64,000 bases of DNA from Streptomyces sp. JH14 (GCF_029428675.1 NZ_JAJNEL010000001.1:2046001-2110000); one strand, 5' to 3'; positions 25,237 to 37,440 are shown, counted from the first letter of the stretch. Numbers and translations are program-made. The notes: generated by a model not told the origin, from the letters alone.

Positions 25237-25821
25237 ATGACGCCAGCCGACCCGCTGACCCCCGAGCGCATCCTCGAAGCCACCGAGGACGTGCTGCGCC
25301 GCTACGGCCCCGCCAAGGCGACGGTGGTCGACGTGGCCCGCGCGCTCGGCGTCAGCCACGGCAGCGTCTACCGCCACTTCCGCACGAAGGCGGCGCTGCG
25401 CGAGGCGGTGACCGGCCGCTGGCTGACCCGGACCGAGGTGGCCCTCACGGAGATCATCAACGCTTCGGAGGACCCCGCCCCGACCAAGCTGCAGCACTGG
25501 CTGGAGGCGCTGTTCGAGGCCAAGCGCCACAAGGCCGGCGACGACCCCGAGCTGTTCGCCACCTACATCGTGCTGATGGGTGAGAGCACGGTCGTCGAGG
25601 CGCACGTCCGTGAACTGGTCGGCCAGCTGCGGGAGATCGTCGAGGAAGGCGTGCGCAGCGGGCAGTTCGCGGTGGACGATCCGGCGGTCACCGCGCAGGC
25701 GGTCTTCGACGCGACGGCACGTTTCCACGACCCGGCGTACGCCGCAGAGTGGCAGAACGCCACCATCGGCGCCGAGTTCACCGCCGTCTCGGACCTGCTG
25801 CTGCGCGGCCTGCGCGCGTAG
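25237..25821 (+). CDS. TetR family transcriptional regulator
   Basis: 194 residues. The N-terminal helix-turn-helix is clear: ATVVDVARALGVSHGSVYRHF (about residues 28-48), then KAALREAV. The C-terminal ligand domain is of the TetR_C_33-like type with FEAKRHKAGDDPELFATY. It is likely to bind the TGACAGAT palindrome at 24061-24082 and so control the aldo/keto reductase and itself; the inducer is unknown. ATG 25237 has gaaaggcagcagag upstream. Confidence 0.9.
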   Translation: MTPADPLTPERILEATEDVLRRYGPAKATVVDVARALGVSHGSVYRHFRTKAALREAVTGRWLTRTEVALTEIINASEDPAPTKLQHWLEALFEAKRHKAGDDPELFATYIVLMGESTVVEAHVRELVGQLREIVEEGVRSGQFAVDDPAVTAQAVFDATARFHDPAYAAEWQNATIGAEFTAVSDLLLRGLRA

Positions 25822-25897
25822 CACCCGGCGCGCAGACCGCCTTGGGGGTGTCCGGGCACCCTTCGCGCGGGCGGGCAGCCGCCGGCCAGTCGGCCCG

Positions 25898-26101
25898 TCA
25901 GGCGGTCGGGTCGACCGTGGCCTGGTGGGCCTCGGCGAGGTGTTCCTCGGCCTTGAGCCAGGGCAGGAACTGCACACCCTTGCGCCAGTCGCAGGTGTCG
26001 CAGCTCAGTTGCCGCTGAATGCCCGACTTCCGTACGTGGACGACGTGTTCACGGCCGTGCTGATCCCATCTGCTGACCTTGCTGGTGGTCATGGACGGCA
26101 T
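25898..26101 (-). CDS. Small conserved protein with CxxC...HxxxxH zinc-finger-like motif
   Basis: 67 residues from ATG 26101, five bases after an aggagg site; the next ATG (26092) is too far from it. The sequence has CDTC followed by HLAEAH near the C-terminus, a possible C2H2-type metal site, and a WDQHGREHVVHVRK start. It belongs to a short actinobacterial family without known function. Convergent with the TetR gene and followed upstream by the glyS terminator. Confidence 0.75.
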   Translation of the reverse strand: MPSMTTSKVSRWDQHGREHVVHVRKSGIQRQLSCDTCDWRKGVQFLPWLKAEEHLAEAHQATVDPTA

Positions 26102-26147
26102 CCGGGCCTCCTGTAGACGCATGGTCGCGTGTGCGCCCAGTGTGCAA

Positions 26148-26185
26148 CGAAGCCCCCGGTTCCGTGCAAGGAACCGGGGGCTTCG
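26148..26185. terminator. Terminator of glyS
   Basis: Perfect 16-bp stem (26148-26163 with 26170-26185) around GTGCAA, 18 bases after the glyS stop. Confidence 0.8.
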
Positions 26186-26203
26186 CCGTGGAACCGTGAT
26201 GCG

Positions 26204-27586
<1,383 letters not shown>

Positions 27587-27704
27587 GGTGCTCTCTTCAT
27601 TACGACGACGACGAACGGCGAATGCTTCAGATTACCGGCGGGCACGCCCCTTGGATCAAATCGGTGGGCGGACAGTTGGTCCGCGGGGCATCCCATCAGG
27701 CTTG

Positions 27705-27742
27705 TTGACAATCGTTTCCATTTTTGTTGAAAATGACTGTCA
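27705..27742 (+). promoter_or_regulatory. Zur-type operator and promoter of znuA
   Basis: TGAAAATGACTGTCA at 27728-27742 closely matches the Streptomyces Zur consensus TGAAAATGATTTTCA. A weaker copy, TGACAATCGTTTCCA, lies at 27706-27720. A TTGACA -35 element (27705-27710) sits 17-18 bases before an AAAAT-containing -10 inside the Zur box. Transcription would then start at or next to the ATG at 27742. Confidence 0.7.
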
Positions 27743-28695
27743 TGAACGTACGCCGTCTCATACCCACCGCCGCAGTCGCCGGAGCAGTCGCCCTCGGTCT
27801 CACCGCGCTGTCCGCCTGCTCTGCCTCCAACGCCGCCGACGGCAAGAACGGCGACAAACTGGATGTGGTGGCGTCGTTCTATCCCATGCAGTTCCTTGCC
27901 GAGGAGATCGGCGGGGCCCATGTCTCGGTCACCACGCTGACCAAGCCGGGTGTCGAGCCGCACGATCTGGAACTCAGCCCGCGGCAGATCGGCGGCCTCA
28001 GCGACGCGGACTACGTCCTCTATCTCAAGGGTATCCAGCCCGCCGTCGACGACGCGATCGCGCAGTCCGGTGTCAGGAACACCGTCGACGCGGCGACGCT
28101 CACCACGCTGGAGGACCACGGCACCGAAACCGGCGGCGACGAGCACGGTCATGTGCACAAGGGCGAGGGGGCCGGGGCCGACCCGCACATCTGGCTGGAC
28201 CCGGTGAAGTACGCCGAGGTCGCCAAGGGCGTCGGAAAGTCCCTGGAGAAGGCCGACCCGAACCACGCCGCGGACTACCGCAACAACACGGACGCCCTGG
28301 TCAAGAAGCTCGACGCGCTGAACACGTCGTACCGCAAGGGCCTGAGCGACACCGCCACCAAGACGTTCCTCACCACCCACTCCGCCTTCGGATACCTCGC
28401 CGAGCGCTACGGGCTCATCCAGGAGGGCATCGCCGGCATCGACCCCGAGGCCGAGCCCAGCCCCGCCCGGATCAACGAGATCCACACCATCGCGGAGAAG
28501 AACCACGCCACCACCGTCTTCTTCGAGACGCTCGCGAGCGACAAGACCGCGAAGACCGTCGCCGCGGACACCGGGCTGAGGACCGACGTCCTCGACCCCC
28601 TCGAGGGAATCACCGCCAAGTCCAAGGGCGCTGACTACATCGAGGTCATGCAGTCCAACCTCGCCGCGCTCCAGAAGGCGCTCGGCGCGAAGTGA
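27742..28695 (+). CDS. znuA: Zinc ABC transporter, substrate-binding lipoprotein
   Basis: 317 residues from ATG 27742. The lipobox LSAC places the lipid-anchored Cys at 26. Metal-binding features of cluster A-I proteins are present: H in GVEPHDLEL, the His/Asp-rich flexible loop between about 133 and 150 (DEHGHVHKGEG), H in ADPHIWLDP, H in TTHSAFGY, and a C-terminal acidic ligand region. It captures Zn(II) outside the membrane for ZnuBC. An upstream in-frame ATG (27733) lies inside the Zur box; the 27742 start and a leaderless mRNA are more likely. First gene of znuA-znuC-znuB-zur. Confidence 0.92.
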   Translation: MNVRRLIPTAAVAGAVALGLTALSACSASNAADGKNGDKLDVVASFYPMQFLAEEIGGAHVSVTTLTKPGVEPHDLELSPRQIGGLSDADYVLYLKGIQPAVDDAIAQSGVRNTVDAATLTTLEDHGTETGGDEHGHVHKGEGAGADPHIWLDPVKYAEVAKGVGKSLEKADPNHAADYRNNTDALVKKLDALNTSYRKGLSDTATKTFLTTHSAFGYLAERYGLIQEGIAGIDPEAEPSPARINEIHTIAEKNHATTVFFETLASDKTAKTVAADTGLRTDVLDPLEGITAKSKGADYIEVMQSNLAALQKALGAK

Positions 28696-28733
28696 CCCAC
28701 GCAACACTCGCCACAGCAGCATCGGAGGCGCTC

Positions 28734-29516
28734 ATGCCCGAGCCCCGGAGCACCAAGCCCGACCCCGTGATCACCCTGCGCGGAGCCACGGCCACGCTCG
28801 GCGCGCGCCCCGTACTGCGCGGCATAGACCTCACCGTGCACAGCGGTGAGGTCGTCGCGCTGCTCGGCGCCAACGGCTCCGGCAAGTCGACCGCCGTCCG
28901 GTCCGTCATCGGCCAGGTCCCGCTCACCGACGGCTCGGTCGAGCTGTTCGGCACCCCGCTGCGCCGCTTCCGCCAATGGGCGCGGATCGGCTACGTACCG
29001 CAGCGCACCACGGCGGCGAGCGGAGTGCCCGCCACGATCCGCGAGGTCGTCTCCGCCGGGCGGCTGTCCCGTACGAGGCTGGGTCTGCTGCGCAGGGCGG
29101 ACCGGGACGCCGTCGACCGGGCCATCGCGCTCGTCGGCCTCACCGACCGGGCCAAGGACTCGGTGAGCGCCCTCTCCGGCGGCCAGCACCAGCGCGTGCT
29201 CATCGCCCGGGCACTCGCCGCCGAACCCGAGCTGCTGATCATGGACGAGCCCATGGCGGGCGTCGACCTGGCCAGCCAGGAGATCCTCGCCGAGACGCTG
29301 CGCGAGCAGGTCGCCTCCGGCACCACCGTGCTGCTCGTGCTGCACGAGCTGGGCCCCCTGGAGCCCCTCATCGACCGTGCGATCGTGCTCCGTGACGGCT
29401 GCGTGATGCATGACGGACCTCCCCCGAAGGCCCTGGGCCAGCACGCGCTGCCCGGCCACGACCACGTACACCCCCACGCGGCTTCCGAGCCCGCACGGAC
29501 GGGACTGCTGACCTGA
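28734..29516 (+). CDS. znuC: Zinc ABC transporter, ATP-binding protein
   Basis: 260 residues from ATG 28734, 7 bases after ggagg; a GTG at 28692 that overlaps the znuA stop has no good ribosome site. Walker A GANGSGKST, Q-loop VPQR, ABC signature LSGGQ, Walker B LLIMDEP and the switch His in VLHELG are all present. The C-terminal tail is His-rich (HDHVHPH), which may bind zinc. It powers ZnuB and is translationally coupled to it (TGATG overlap). Confidence 0.93.
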   Translation: MPEPRSTKPDPVITLRGATATLGARPVLRGIDLTVHSGEVVALLGANGSGKSTAVRSVIGQVPLTDGSVELFGTPLRRFRQWARIGYVPQRTTAASGVPATIREVVSAGRLSRTRLGLLRRADRDAVDRAIALVGLTDRAKDSVSALSGGQHQRVLIARALAAEPELLIMDEPMAGVDLASQEILAETLREQVASGTTVLLVLHELGPLEPLIDRAIVLRDGCVMHDGPPPKALGQHALPGHDHVHPHAASEPARTGLLT

Positions 29517-30442
29517 TGACGGAATTCCTCGAGCCCCCCTTCATGCAGCGGGCCCTGCTCGCCGCCGTACTCGTCGGCGTCATCGCCCCCGCCGTCGGCA
29601 TCTACCTCGTGCAGCGCCGCCAGGCCCTGATGGGTGACGGAATCGGCCATATCGCGATGACCGGTGTCGGCCTCGGCTTCCTGCTGTCCACCAGCCCCGT
29701 CTGGATGGCCACGGCCGTCGCCGTCGTGGGTTCGGTGATCATGGAACTGGTCCGCTGGTACGGGCGCACCCGCGGCGACATCGCGCTGGCCATGCTGTTC
29801 TACGGCGGTATGGCGGGCGGTGTGCTGCTGATCAACCTCTCCGACACCGGCTCCAACGCCAACCTCACCTCGTACCTCTTCGGCTCGCTGTCCACGGTCT
29901 CGTCCGAGGACATCACCGCGATCTGCGTGCTGGCCGCCTTCGTGCTGCTGGTGACCCTGGGGCTGCGGCGGCAGCTGTTCGCGGTCAGCCAGGACGAGGA
30001 GTTCGCCCGGGTCACCGGACTGCCGGTGCGCGCACTGAACCTGCTGATCGCGGTCACGGCGGCGGTCACCGTCACCGTCGCCATGCGCGTCGTCGGTCTG
30101 CTGCTGGTCAGCGCATTGATGGTGGTGCCGGTCGCGGCCGCGCAGCAGATCTCGAAGTCCTTCAAGGTGACGTTCGTGCTGTCCGTCGTCATCGGTACGG
30201 CGGTGACCCTGGCCGGCACCGTCACCTCGTACTACCAGGACGTGCCGCCCGGCGCGACGATCGTGCTGCTGGCCATCGGCGTCTTCGTGGCCCTGACCCT
30301 GCTCGCCACACCGCTGGCCGCACGCCGCGCACGCCGGGGCGCATCGGGATCGGCGCAGTGCACCCTGGAAGGGGCGGTCCCGGAAGCGACGACGCCGGAG
30401 GCACCCGCTGCCCACCCGGCCACCGATGAGGTCCGGGTTTGA
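29516..30442 (+). CDS. znuB: Zinc ABC transporter, permease
   Basis: 308 residues with about eight to nine hydrophobic helices, of the ABC-3 family. Characteristic parts are RRQALMGDGIGHIAMTGVGLG (EAA-like coupling region), TGLPVRALNLLI and AMRVVGLLLVSALMVVPVAAA. It forms the membrane channel for zinc. ATG 29516 shares one base with the znuC stop. A roughly 40-residue hydrophilic tail after the last helix is longer than in many homologues. Confidence 0.93.
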   Translation: MTEFLEPPFMQRALLAAVLVGVIAPAVGIYLVQRRQALMGDGIGHIAMTGVGLGFLLSTSPVWMATAVAVVGSVIMELVRWYGRTRGDIALAMLFYGGMAGGVLLINLSDTGSNANLTSYLFGSLSTVSSEDITAICVLAAFVLLVTLGLRRQLFAVSQDEEFARVTGLPVRALNLLIAVTAAVTVTVAMRVVGLLLVSALMVVPVAAAQQISKSFKVTFVLSVVIGTAVTLAGTVTSYYQDVPPGATIVLLAIGVFVALTLLATPLAARRARRGASGSAQCTLEGAVPEATTPEAPAAHPATDEVRV

Positions 30443-30507
30443 CCCCGGCACCGGGGCGGGCTGGCACAATGGCGCGACACATGGACGGGCGACATGAGGA
30501 GGCACCT

Positions 30508-30942
30508 GTGGCGACGGCGCCGATCAATGGAACGAACGCATCCCCGGTACGCGGCCGGTCGACCCGGCAGCGCGCTGCGGTGGCGGCGGCGCTCGACGAG
30601 GTGGACGAGTTCCGGAGCGCCCAGGAGCTGCACGACGTACTCAAGCACCGCGGTGACTCGGTCGGGCTGACGACCGTCTACCGCACCCTGCAGTCACTCG
30701 CCGACGCGGGCGAGGTCGACGTCCTGCGCACCACCGACGGGGAGTCCGTGTACCGGCGCTGCTCGACCGGCGAGCACCACCACCATCTGGTGTGCCGGGT
30801 GTGCGGCAAGGCCGTCGAGGTCGAGGGCCCGGCCGTGGAGCAGTGGGCGACGACGATCGCCTCCCAGCACGGCTTCGTGAATGTGGCGCACACGGTCGAG
30901 ATCTTCGGTACGTGCGCGGAGTGCGCGACGGCGACGGGCTGA
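30508..30942 (+). CDS. zur: Zinc uptake regulator (Fur family)
   Basis: 144 residues from GTG 30508, five bases after aggagg. The winged helix is at SAQELHDVLKHRGDSVGLTTVYRTL (about 40-64). The metal part has HHHHLVCRVCGK (regulatory His cluster plus the first CxxC) and CAEC at the C-terminus, the two CxxC pairs of the structural zinc site. With zinc bound, it represses znuA and other zinc-sparing genes; here it is the last gene of the operon that it probably controls. Confidence 0.92.
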   Translation: MATAPINGTNASPVRGRSTRQRAAVAAALDEVDEFRSAQELHDVLKHRGDSVGLTTVYRTLQSLADAGEVDVLRTTDGESVYRRCSTGEHHHHLVCRVCGKAVEVEGPAVEQWATTIASQHGFVNVAHTVEIFGTCAECATATG

Positions 30943-31027
30943 CCCTCCGCGGGCTCCGCCGCCGGCCCCGCTCCTCGACGCCGGTGGCCCGGAACCGGCA
31001 TCGAGAAGCCGTGAGGTCACCGGCGGA

Positions 31028-31855
31028 TCAGGCCGTCGGTTCCGTGTTTCCCGTCGCTTCCACCGCGCCGCCGAACCGCCGGTCGCGCTGGGCGTACTCC
31101 AGGCAGGCCCGCCACAGATCGCGGCGGTCGAAGTCCGGCCACAGCACGTCCTGGAAGACCATCTCCGCGTACGCGCTCTGCCAGATCAGGTAGTTGGACG
31201 TGCGCTGTTCGCCGCTGGGGCGGACGAAGAGGTCGACGTCGGGCATGTCCGGGTAGTAGATGTACTTCGCGAAGGTCTTCTCGTTGACCTTCGCGGGGTC
31301 CAGCTTTCCGGCCGCGACGTCCTCGGCGATGCGCTGCGCCGCGTCGGCGATCTCGGCCCGGCCGCCGTAGTTGACGCAGAAGTACAGCGTCATCTTGTCG
31401 TTGTCCTTCGTCTGCTCCTGGGCGACCTGGAGCTCCTGCACGACGGACTTCCACAGCTTCGGCATCCGGCCCACCCAGCGGATGCGGATGCCCAGTTCGT
31501 CCATCTCGTCACGGCGGCGGCGGATGACGTCCCGGTTGAAGTTCATCAGGAACTTCACTTCTTCCGGCGAGCGCTTCCAGTTCTCGGTCGAGAAGGCGTA
31601 CAGCGAGAGGTTCTTGACTCCCATTTCGATGCAGCCCTTGAGCACGTCCATGACGACGCCCTCGCCGACCTTGTGGCCCTCGGTGCGCGGGAGGCCGCGC
31701 TCCTTGGCCCAGCGGCCGTTGCCGTCCATCACGACGGCGACGTGCTTGGGCACCAGCTCGCCGGGGATCTTCGGCGGCGTGGCACCGGACGGGTGCGGCT
31801 CGGGGGTCTTGTAGTCGCGCCGGTTACGGCCACCGAGGATCCCGCGTACTGCCAT
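31028..31855 (-). CDS. uppS: Isoprenyl (polyprenyl) diphosphate synthase, UppS family
   Basis: 275 residues from ATG 31855. It condenses isopentenyl diphosphate units on a starter to make the carrier lipid for peptidoglycan and wall polymer assembly. Signatures: [13 protein letters not shown] with the catalytic Asp, [19 protein letters not shown], and the C-terminal [22 protein letters not shown] substrate site. The cis-prenyltransferase fold is complete. recO lies 79 bases upstream on the same strand, separated by a low-complexity GTGCCTGTGCGTG-type stretch (31866-31917). Confidence 0.95.
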   Translation of the reverse strand: MAVRGILGGRNRRDYKTPEPHPSGATPPKIPGELVPKHVAVVMDGNGRWAKERGLPRTEGHKVGEGVVMDVLKGCIEMGVKNLSLYAFSTENWKRSPEEVKFLMNFNRDVIRRRRDEMDELGIRIRWVGRMPKLWKSVVQELQVAQEQTKDNDKMTLYFCVNYGGRAEIADAAQRIAEDVAAGKLDPAKVNEKTFAKYIYYPDMPDVDLFVRPSGEQRTSNYLIWQSAYAEMVFQDVLWPDFDRRDLWRACLEYAQRDRRFGGAVEATGNTEPTA

Positions 31856-31934
31856 GAGCTGTCTCGTCTCCCTGTGCGTGCTGTGCCTGTGCGTGTGGTG
31901 CCTGTGTGCTGAGCGAGCCTGCGCCGTGCCGTTG

Positions 31935-32681
31935 TCACTTCTCCACGTATCGCAGCGAGCGCAGTCCGCGCTCCAGATGCCAGTGCAGATAGGCGGACAC
32001 CAGCCCGCTCGCCTCCCTGACATGCCGTGCCTCGCACGCGTCCGCCGTCTCCCAGTCACCGGTGAGCAGCGCGCTCAGCAGGCCGACGGCCTCAGCCGAG
32101 GGTACGACGCTGCCGGGCACCCGGCAGTCGCCGCATATGACGCCGCCCGCCGCCATGGAGAAGAAACGGTTCGGTCCGGGCATTCCGCACTTCGCGCAGT
32201 CCTTGAAACTGGGTGCGTAGCCGTTGACGGCGAGGGAACGCAGCAGAAAGGCGTCGAGGATCAGGTGCGGCGCGTGCTCCCCGCGGGCCAGGGTGCGCAG
32301 CCCGCCGACGAGCAGCAGATACTGCTGGACCGCGGGCTCGCCCTCATGGTCGGTGAAGCGCTCGGCGGTCTCCAGCATCGCGGTGCCCGCGGTGTACCGG
32401 GCGTAGTCGGCGACGATGCCGCCGCCGTACGGCGCGATCGTCTCGCTCTGGGTGCAGAGCGGCAGACCGCGGCCGATCAGCTCGCTGCCGCGGGCGAAGA
32501 ACTGCACGTCCACATGGGAGAACGGTTCGAGGCGGGCGCCGAACTTCGACTTCGTGCGCCGCACACCGCGTGCGACGGCCCGCACCCGGCCGTGGCCGCG
32601 GGTCAGGATCGTGATGATCCTGTCGGCCTCGCCCAGTTTCTGCGTGCGCAGCACCACGCCGTCGTCCCGGAACAAGCTCAT
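31935..32681 (-). CDS. recO: DNA repair protein RecO
   Basis: 248 residues from ATG 32681, with aggag upstream. The N-terminal OB fold begins [21 protein letters not shown], typical of RecO. The zinc finger is formed by CAKC (about 163-166) and CGDC (about 184-187). RecO loads RecA onto SSB-coated DNA with RecR in gap repair. The recO-uppS order is conserved in actinomycetes. Confidence 0.94.
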   Translation of the reverse strand: MSLFRDDGVVLRTQKLGEADRIITILTRGHGRVRAVARGVRRTKSKFGARLEPFSHVDVQFFARGSELIGRGLPLCTQSETIAPYGGGIVADYARYTAGTAMLETAERFTDHEGEPAVQQYLLLVGGLRTLARGEHAPHLILDAFLLRSLAVNGYAPSFKDCAKCGMPGPNRFFSMAAGGVICGDCRVPGSVVPSAEAVGLLSALLTGDWETADACEARHVREASGLVSAYLHWHLERGLRSLRYVEK

Positions 32682-33081
32682 GCGTCCATTCTCCTGTACG
32701 CAGCCACCGCGGCGGGCCCGCCCCCGAAGACCGTCCGGTTCGGCTTCCGCCCGCCGGTACCGCGAGCCCCGGCCCGTACGCCACGATGACCGGCCGCACC
32801 CGGTCCCGGGCACCCGGCTCGCCCCTGATCCCGCGCCGGCCCGTGACGCCGCTGCGGGGCGGCGCAGGGCGGTCCGGACCGTCTCCCGGACCCGGGAGCG
32901 GGCTATGGCTGCCGGCGGGGCCGTGCAGCCCTCCTGTCCGGCCGCCCGGGGGCAGCACGCGCCTGGGACCGCCCGGTCACGGCTGTGTGCCGACGCTGTG
33001 CGTCACGGCCCTCATCGCGGGCGCCGGGGTCACGGGGAGCAGCCGCTCACACCGGCACGCCGGGCGTCCGCGAACAGTCGC
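32682..33081. other. Intergenic region, no gene supported
   Basis: About 400 bases of very GC-rich sequence. Open frames on both strands are Pro/Arg/Gly-rich and lack ribosome sites. No hairpin of note. Confidence 0.4.
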
Positions 33082-33786
33082 TCAGGACGGCATGCGCGCC
33101 GCCTCGGCGAGCAGCCGGGCCGTGTCGTCCGCGCAGAGCTGGAGCGCCGCACCGACCGTGGTCAGCACCTCGCGCTCCGCCTGGCTGTACGGCCCGTCGG
33201 CGAGCGCGATCCTGGCGCCCTGCAGCAGGATCGACTCGCGTCCGGTAGGCGCCAGATGCGGGGCGAGGGGTTCCAGCGCCTCGTGGAGTTCGATGGCGAG
33301 CGCGGCACCGCACGCCTCGGCCGCGGCGTCGAAGGCGGAGCCGTGCCCGATGTCGGCAGCGAGGACCTCGACGACGGTGGAGAGCTGGTCCTCCGTGCAG
33401 TCGTCGAACCCGGCGCCGCGCACGGTGGCCACCGCGGTCTCCAGCACCGTGCGCGAGGTGGCGCCGCCCGCGGCGAGGACGCCGAGGGTGACGGTGTGGA
33501 CGGCGTCCCGGAGCATCGCCGAGAAGCGGGTGGTGGTGGGGTGGTCGAGCGCGTCGGTGTCGAAGTGGGTCCGGCAGGCGGCACATTCGACGACGGGCCC
33601 CACGGTGCCGCGGCGCAGCACCGGCACGCCGAGCACGGCGAAGCGGCGACGGCCGGTGAGACGGCGGTAATTGCGGTCGCCGCCGCAGCCGGGGCAGAAG
33701 AACTCGCCGTCGGCGACGGTGTCCCAGACAGTGCGGATGCCGCAGATACGCAGCTTTGTGGCGCGTTGTCCCAGGGCTGACCGCAC
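33082..33786 (-). CDS. TerB-like protein with N-terminal zinc ribbon
   Basis: 234 residues from GTG 33786, 8 bases after ggagg; an upstream GTG at 33843 lies within a palindromic promoter. CPGCGG and CAAC (about residues 31-36 and 70-73) make a zinc ribbon. The rest is alpha-helical with acidic helices ending ALADGPYSQAEREVLTTVG, the TerB/tellurite-resistance fold. TerB-type proteins are membrane- or metal-linked stress proteins; what this one does is unknown. Upstream inverted repeats may regulate it. Confidence 0.8.
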   Translation of the reverse strand: MRSALGQRATKLRICGIRTVWDTVADGEFFCPGCGGDRNYRRLTGRRRFAVLGVPVLRRGTVGPVVECAACRTHFDTDALDHPTTTRFSAMLRDAVHTVTLGVLAAGGATSRTVLETAVATVRGAGFDDCTEDQLSTVVEVLAADIGHGSAFDAAAEACGAALAIELHEALEPLAPHLAPTGRESILLQGARIALADGPYSQAEREVLTTVGAALQLCADDTARLLAEAARMPS

Positions 33787-33825
33787 GTCGTACACCTCCG
33801 TAACGCTCCGGCAACATTGCCGTGT

Positions 33826-33861
33826 TGACGTGATGTTAACCACAGTCGTGATGTCACGTCA
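33826..33861 (-). promoter_or_regulatory. Inverted repeat flanking the TerB-like gene promoter
   Basis: TGACGTGA (33826-33833) and TCACGTCA (33854-33861) form 8-bp arms around a 20-base core holding an AT-rich TTAACAT (minus strand) that could be a -10 element. Confidence 0.4.
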
Positions 33862-33894
33862 GCACCTCGATCGTCACAACCGCCCGGAGATGGC

Positions 33895-33931
33895 CGAACC
33901 CCGCCCCCCATGAGCCGGGGGACGGGGTTCG
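33895..33931. terminator. Terminator of leuA
   Basis: Hairpin with outer CGAACCCCG/CGGGGTTCG arms and an inner C5/G5 stem, 37 bases after the leuA stop. Confidence 0.7.
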
Positions 33932-33967
33932 TCGATCATGTGACACTGCGCCCTGACGGGCGTCCGG

Positions 33968-35842
<1,875 letters not shown>

Positions 35843-35861
<19 letters not shown>

Positions 35862-35890
35862 CAGCTAAGAAGAAGCAGCCCGAAACGCAT
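35843..35890 (-). CDS. leuA leader peptide (transcription attenuation)
   Basis: A 15-codon ORF, MRFGLLLLSCRGEGL, ends 87 bases before leuA. Four Leu codons in a row (CTG CTT CTT CTT) are far above chance, and CTT is rare in this genome, so translation there should be sensitive to charged leucyl-tRNA. Such leaders before actinobacterial leuA have been described by comparative work. Starved ribosomes would stall on the Leu run and alter folding of the following hairpin, raising leuA expression. The ribosome site is weak, as in many leaders. Confidence 0.75.
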
Positions 35891-36048
35891 GATGCGCCGA
35901 GACTAACCGAGAGGCGCCTGGGACGTCGGTCCGTATCAGTATGCGGGACCGAAGACCGGTAACGGGTAAAGAGTGATCAATCACTCCATTTCATCAATCC
36001 TGCTGTCAGCCAGTGACACGACGGTGACGCAATGCCACAGTCGAACCC

Positions 36049-37122
36049 ATGCAGCCTCGACCTCAGCACGGGTTCCGTCCCGTCTTCTGCACGATCGTGC
36101 CGCCCCATGTTCTCGACAAGCTGGCGCAGTCCGACGACCCCGATCTCGCCGGTCCGGCCCGCCGCACACTGGAGGGCGACGCCGCGCGGCGCACGCGCCG
36201 CCAGATGACCACCCTCGTCCCGTCCGTGCGCACCGTGCCCGTGGGGGCGGAGTCCGACAAGCCCGAGCGCACGCTGTACGACTGCCGGCACGGCACGCAG
36301 CTGCCGGGCTTCAAGGTCCGCTCCGAGGGAGAGCAGCCGACGCAGGACGCCAGCGTCAACCGCGCGTACGCGGGGCTCGGTGCCACCTTCGAACTGCTGC
36401 TCAAGGCATACGACCGCCGTTCGATCGACGGCAACGGACTGCCGCTCATCGGCTCCGTGCACTACGACGAGAAGTACAACAACGCCTTCTTCGACGGCCA
36501 GCAGATGGTCTTCGGCGACGGGGACGGCGAGATCTTTCTCGACTTCACCGTCGCCATCGACGTGATCGCCCACGAACTGACACACGGACTGACCCAGTAC
36601 ACGGCCAACCTGAGCTACTTCGGCCAGTCCGGCGCGCTCAACGAGTCCATGTCGGACGTCTTCGGCTCCCTGGTCAAGCAGTATTCGCTGGGCCAGACCG
36701 CCGACCAGGCCGACTGGCTGATCGGCGCCGGACTGCTGGCCCCCCGGGTACAGGGCGAGGCGCTGCGCTCGATGAGGGCACCGGGAACGGCGTACGACGA
36801 CGATGTGCTCGGCAAGGACCCGCAGCCCGCGTCGATGGAGGACTACATCCACACCACCGAGGACAACGGCGGTGTACACCTCAACTCCGGCATCCCGAAC
36901 CGCGCCTTCTGCCTGCTGGCCACGGCGCTCGGCGGCAACGCGTGGGAGCGGGCGGGCCAGCTCTGGTTCGACGTACTCACGGGCGGCAGGCTGGCCGCGG
37001 ACGCGGACTTCTCGGACTTCGCCCGCCTGACGGTCGAGGCGGCCCGGGACCGCTACGGCGAGGGCGACGAACGGGAAGCGGTCCGGAAGGCATGGTCGGA
37101 GGTCGGCGTGCCGTCCGCGTAG
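36049..37122 (+). CDS. Protealysin-like M4 metalloprotease, no signal peptide
   Basis: 357 residues. The zinc motif is HELTH (H175, E176, H179) with E199 in ALNESMSD as third ligand; H at about 285 in GGVHLNSGIPN is the transition-state His. Unlike the secreted protease at 1120, there is no signal peptide and only a short N-terminal propeptide, starting with CTIVPPHVLD, the PPxxL signature of protealysin-type precursors. So it probably matures in the cytoplasm or leaves by a non-classical path. The next gene encodes a probable emfourin-type inhibitor. Confidence 0.92.
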   Translation: MQPRPQHGFRPVFCTIVPPHVLDKLAQSDDPDLAGPARRTLEGDAARRTRRQMTTLVPSVRTVPVGAESDKPERTLYDCRHGTQLPGFKVRSEGEQPTQDASVNRAYAGLGATFELLLKAYDRRSIDGNGLPLIGSVHYDEKYNNAFFDGQQMVFGDGDGEIFLDFTVAIDVIAHELTHGLTQYTANLSYFGQSGALNESMSDVFGSLVKQYSLGQTADQADWLIGAGLLAPRVQGEALRSMRAPGTAYDDDVLGKDPQPASMEDYIHTTEDNGGVHLNSGIPNRAFCLLATALGGNAWERAGQLWFDVLTGGRLAADADFSDFARLTVEAARDRYGEGDEREAVRKAWSEVGVPSA

Positions 37123-37173
37123 GCCTCTTGCGGCCCCGGCCATAGGCTGCGTACCCCCGGCGGAGGAGGAACC

Positions 37174-37440
37174 ATGCGGATCCAGGTACGTCGCACCGGC
37201 GGATTCGCCGGCATCGCACGCCACTGCGAGGTCGACACCGCGGGCCGGGCCGACGCGGCCGAGTGGGAGGCCCTGGCCCAGGCGGCGCTCGCGGACGGCC
37301 GGGCCGGCGCGCCGACCGGGGTGCCTGACGGCTTCCAGTACCGGATCACGGTCGGTGACCGCACGGTCCACTGCGCGGATCCGCACCTGACCGACGCCCA
37401 GCGCGCCCTGATCTCACGCGTCCTCAAGGAGGGCGCGTGA
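37174..37440 (+). CDS. Emfourin-type protease inhibitor (protealysin-associated)
   Basis: 88 residues, starting MRIQVRRTGGFAGIARHCEV; ATG 37174 follows a strong ggaggagga site, 51 bases after the protease stop. The RTGGFAGI opening and the DxxLTDAQRALI end fit the small inhibitor family that includes emfourin of Serratia, which blocks protealysin-like M4 enzymes and is typically encoded right next to them. The pairing with the signal-less M4 gene supports this. Assignment rests on context and short motifs. Confidence 0.7.
   Translation: MRIQVRRTGGFAGIARHCEVDTAGRADAAEWEALAQAALADGRAGAPTGVPDGFQYRITVGDRTVHCADPHLTDAQRALISRVLKEGA

Noticed and set aside
28692..28733. GTG 28692 overlapping the znuA stop as znuC start
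   Set aside because: No ribosome site, and the extra 14 residues are not family-like; ATG 28734 has a strong site.
32786..33670. Plus-strand frame over the recO-TerB gap
   Set aside because: Pro/Gly/Arg-rich low-complexity translation that overlaps the TerB-like gene antisense.
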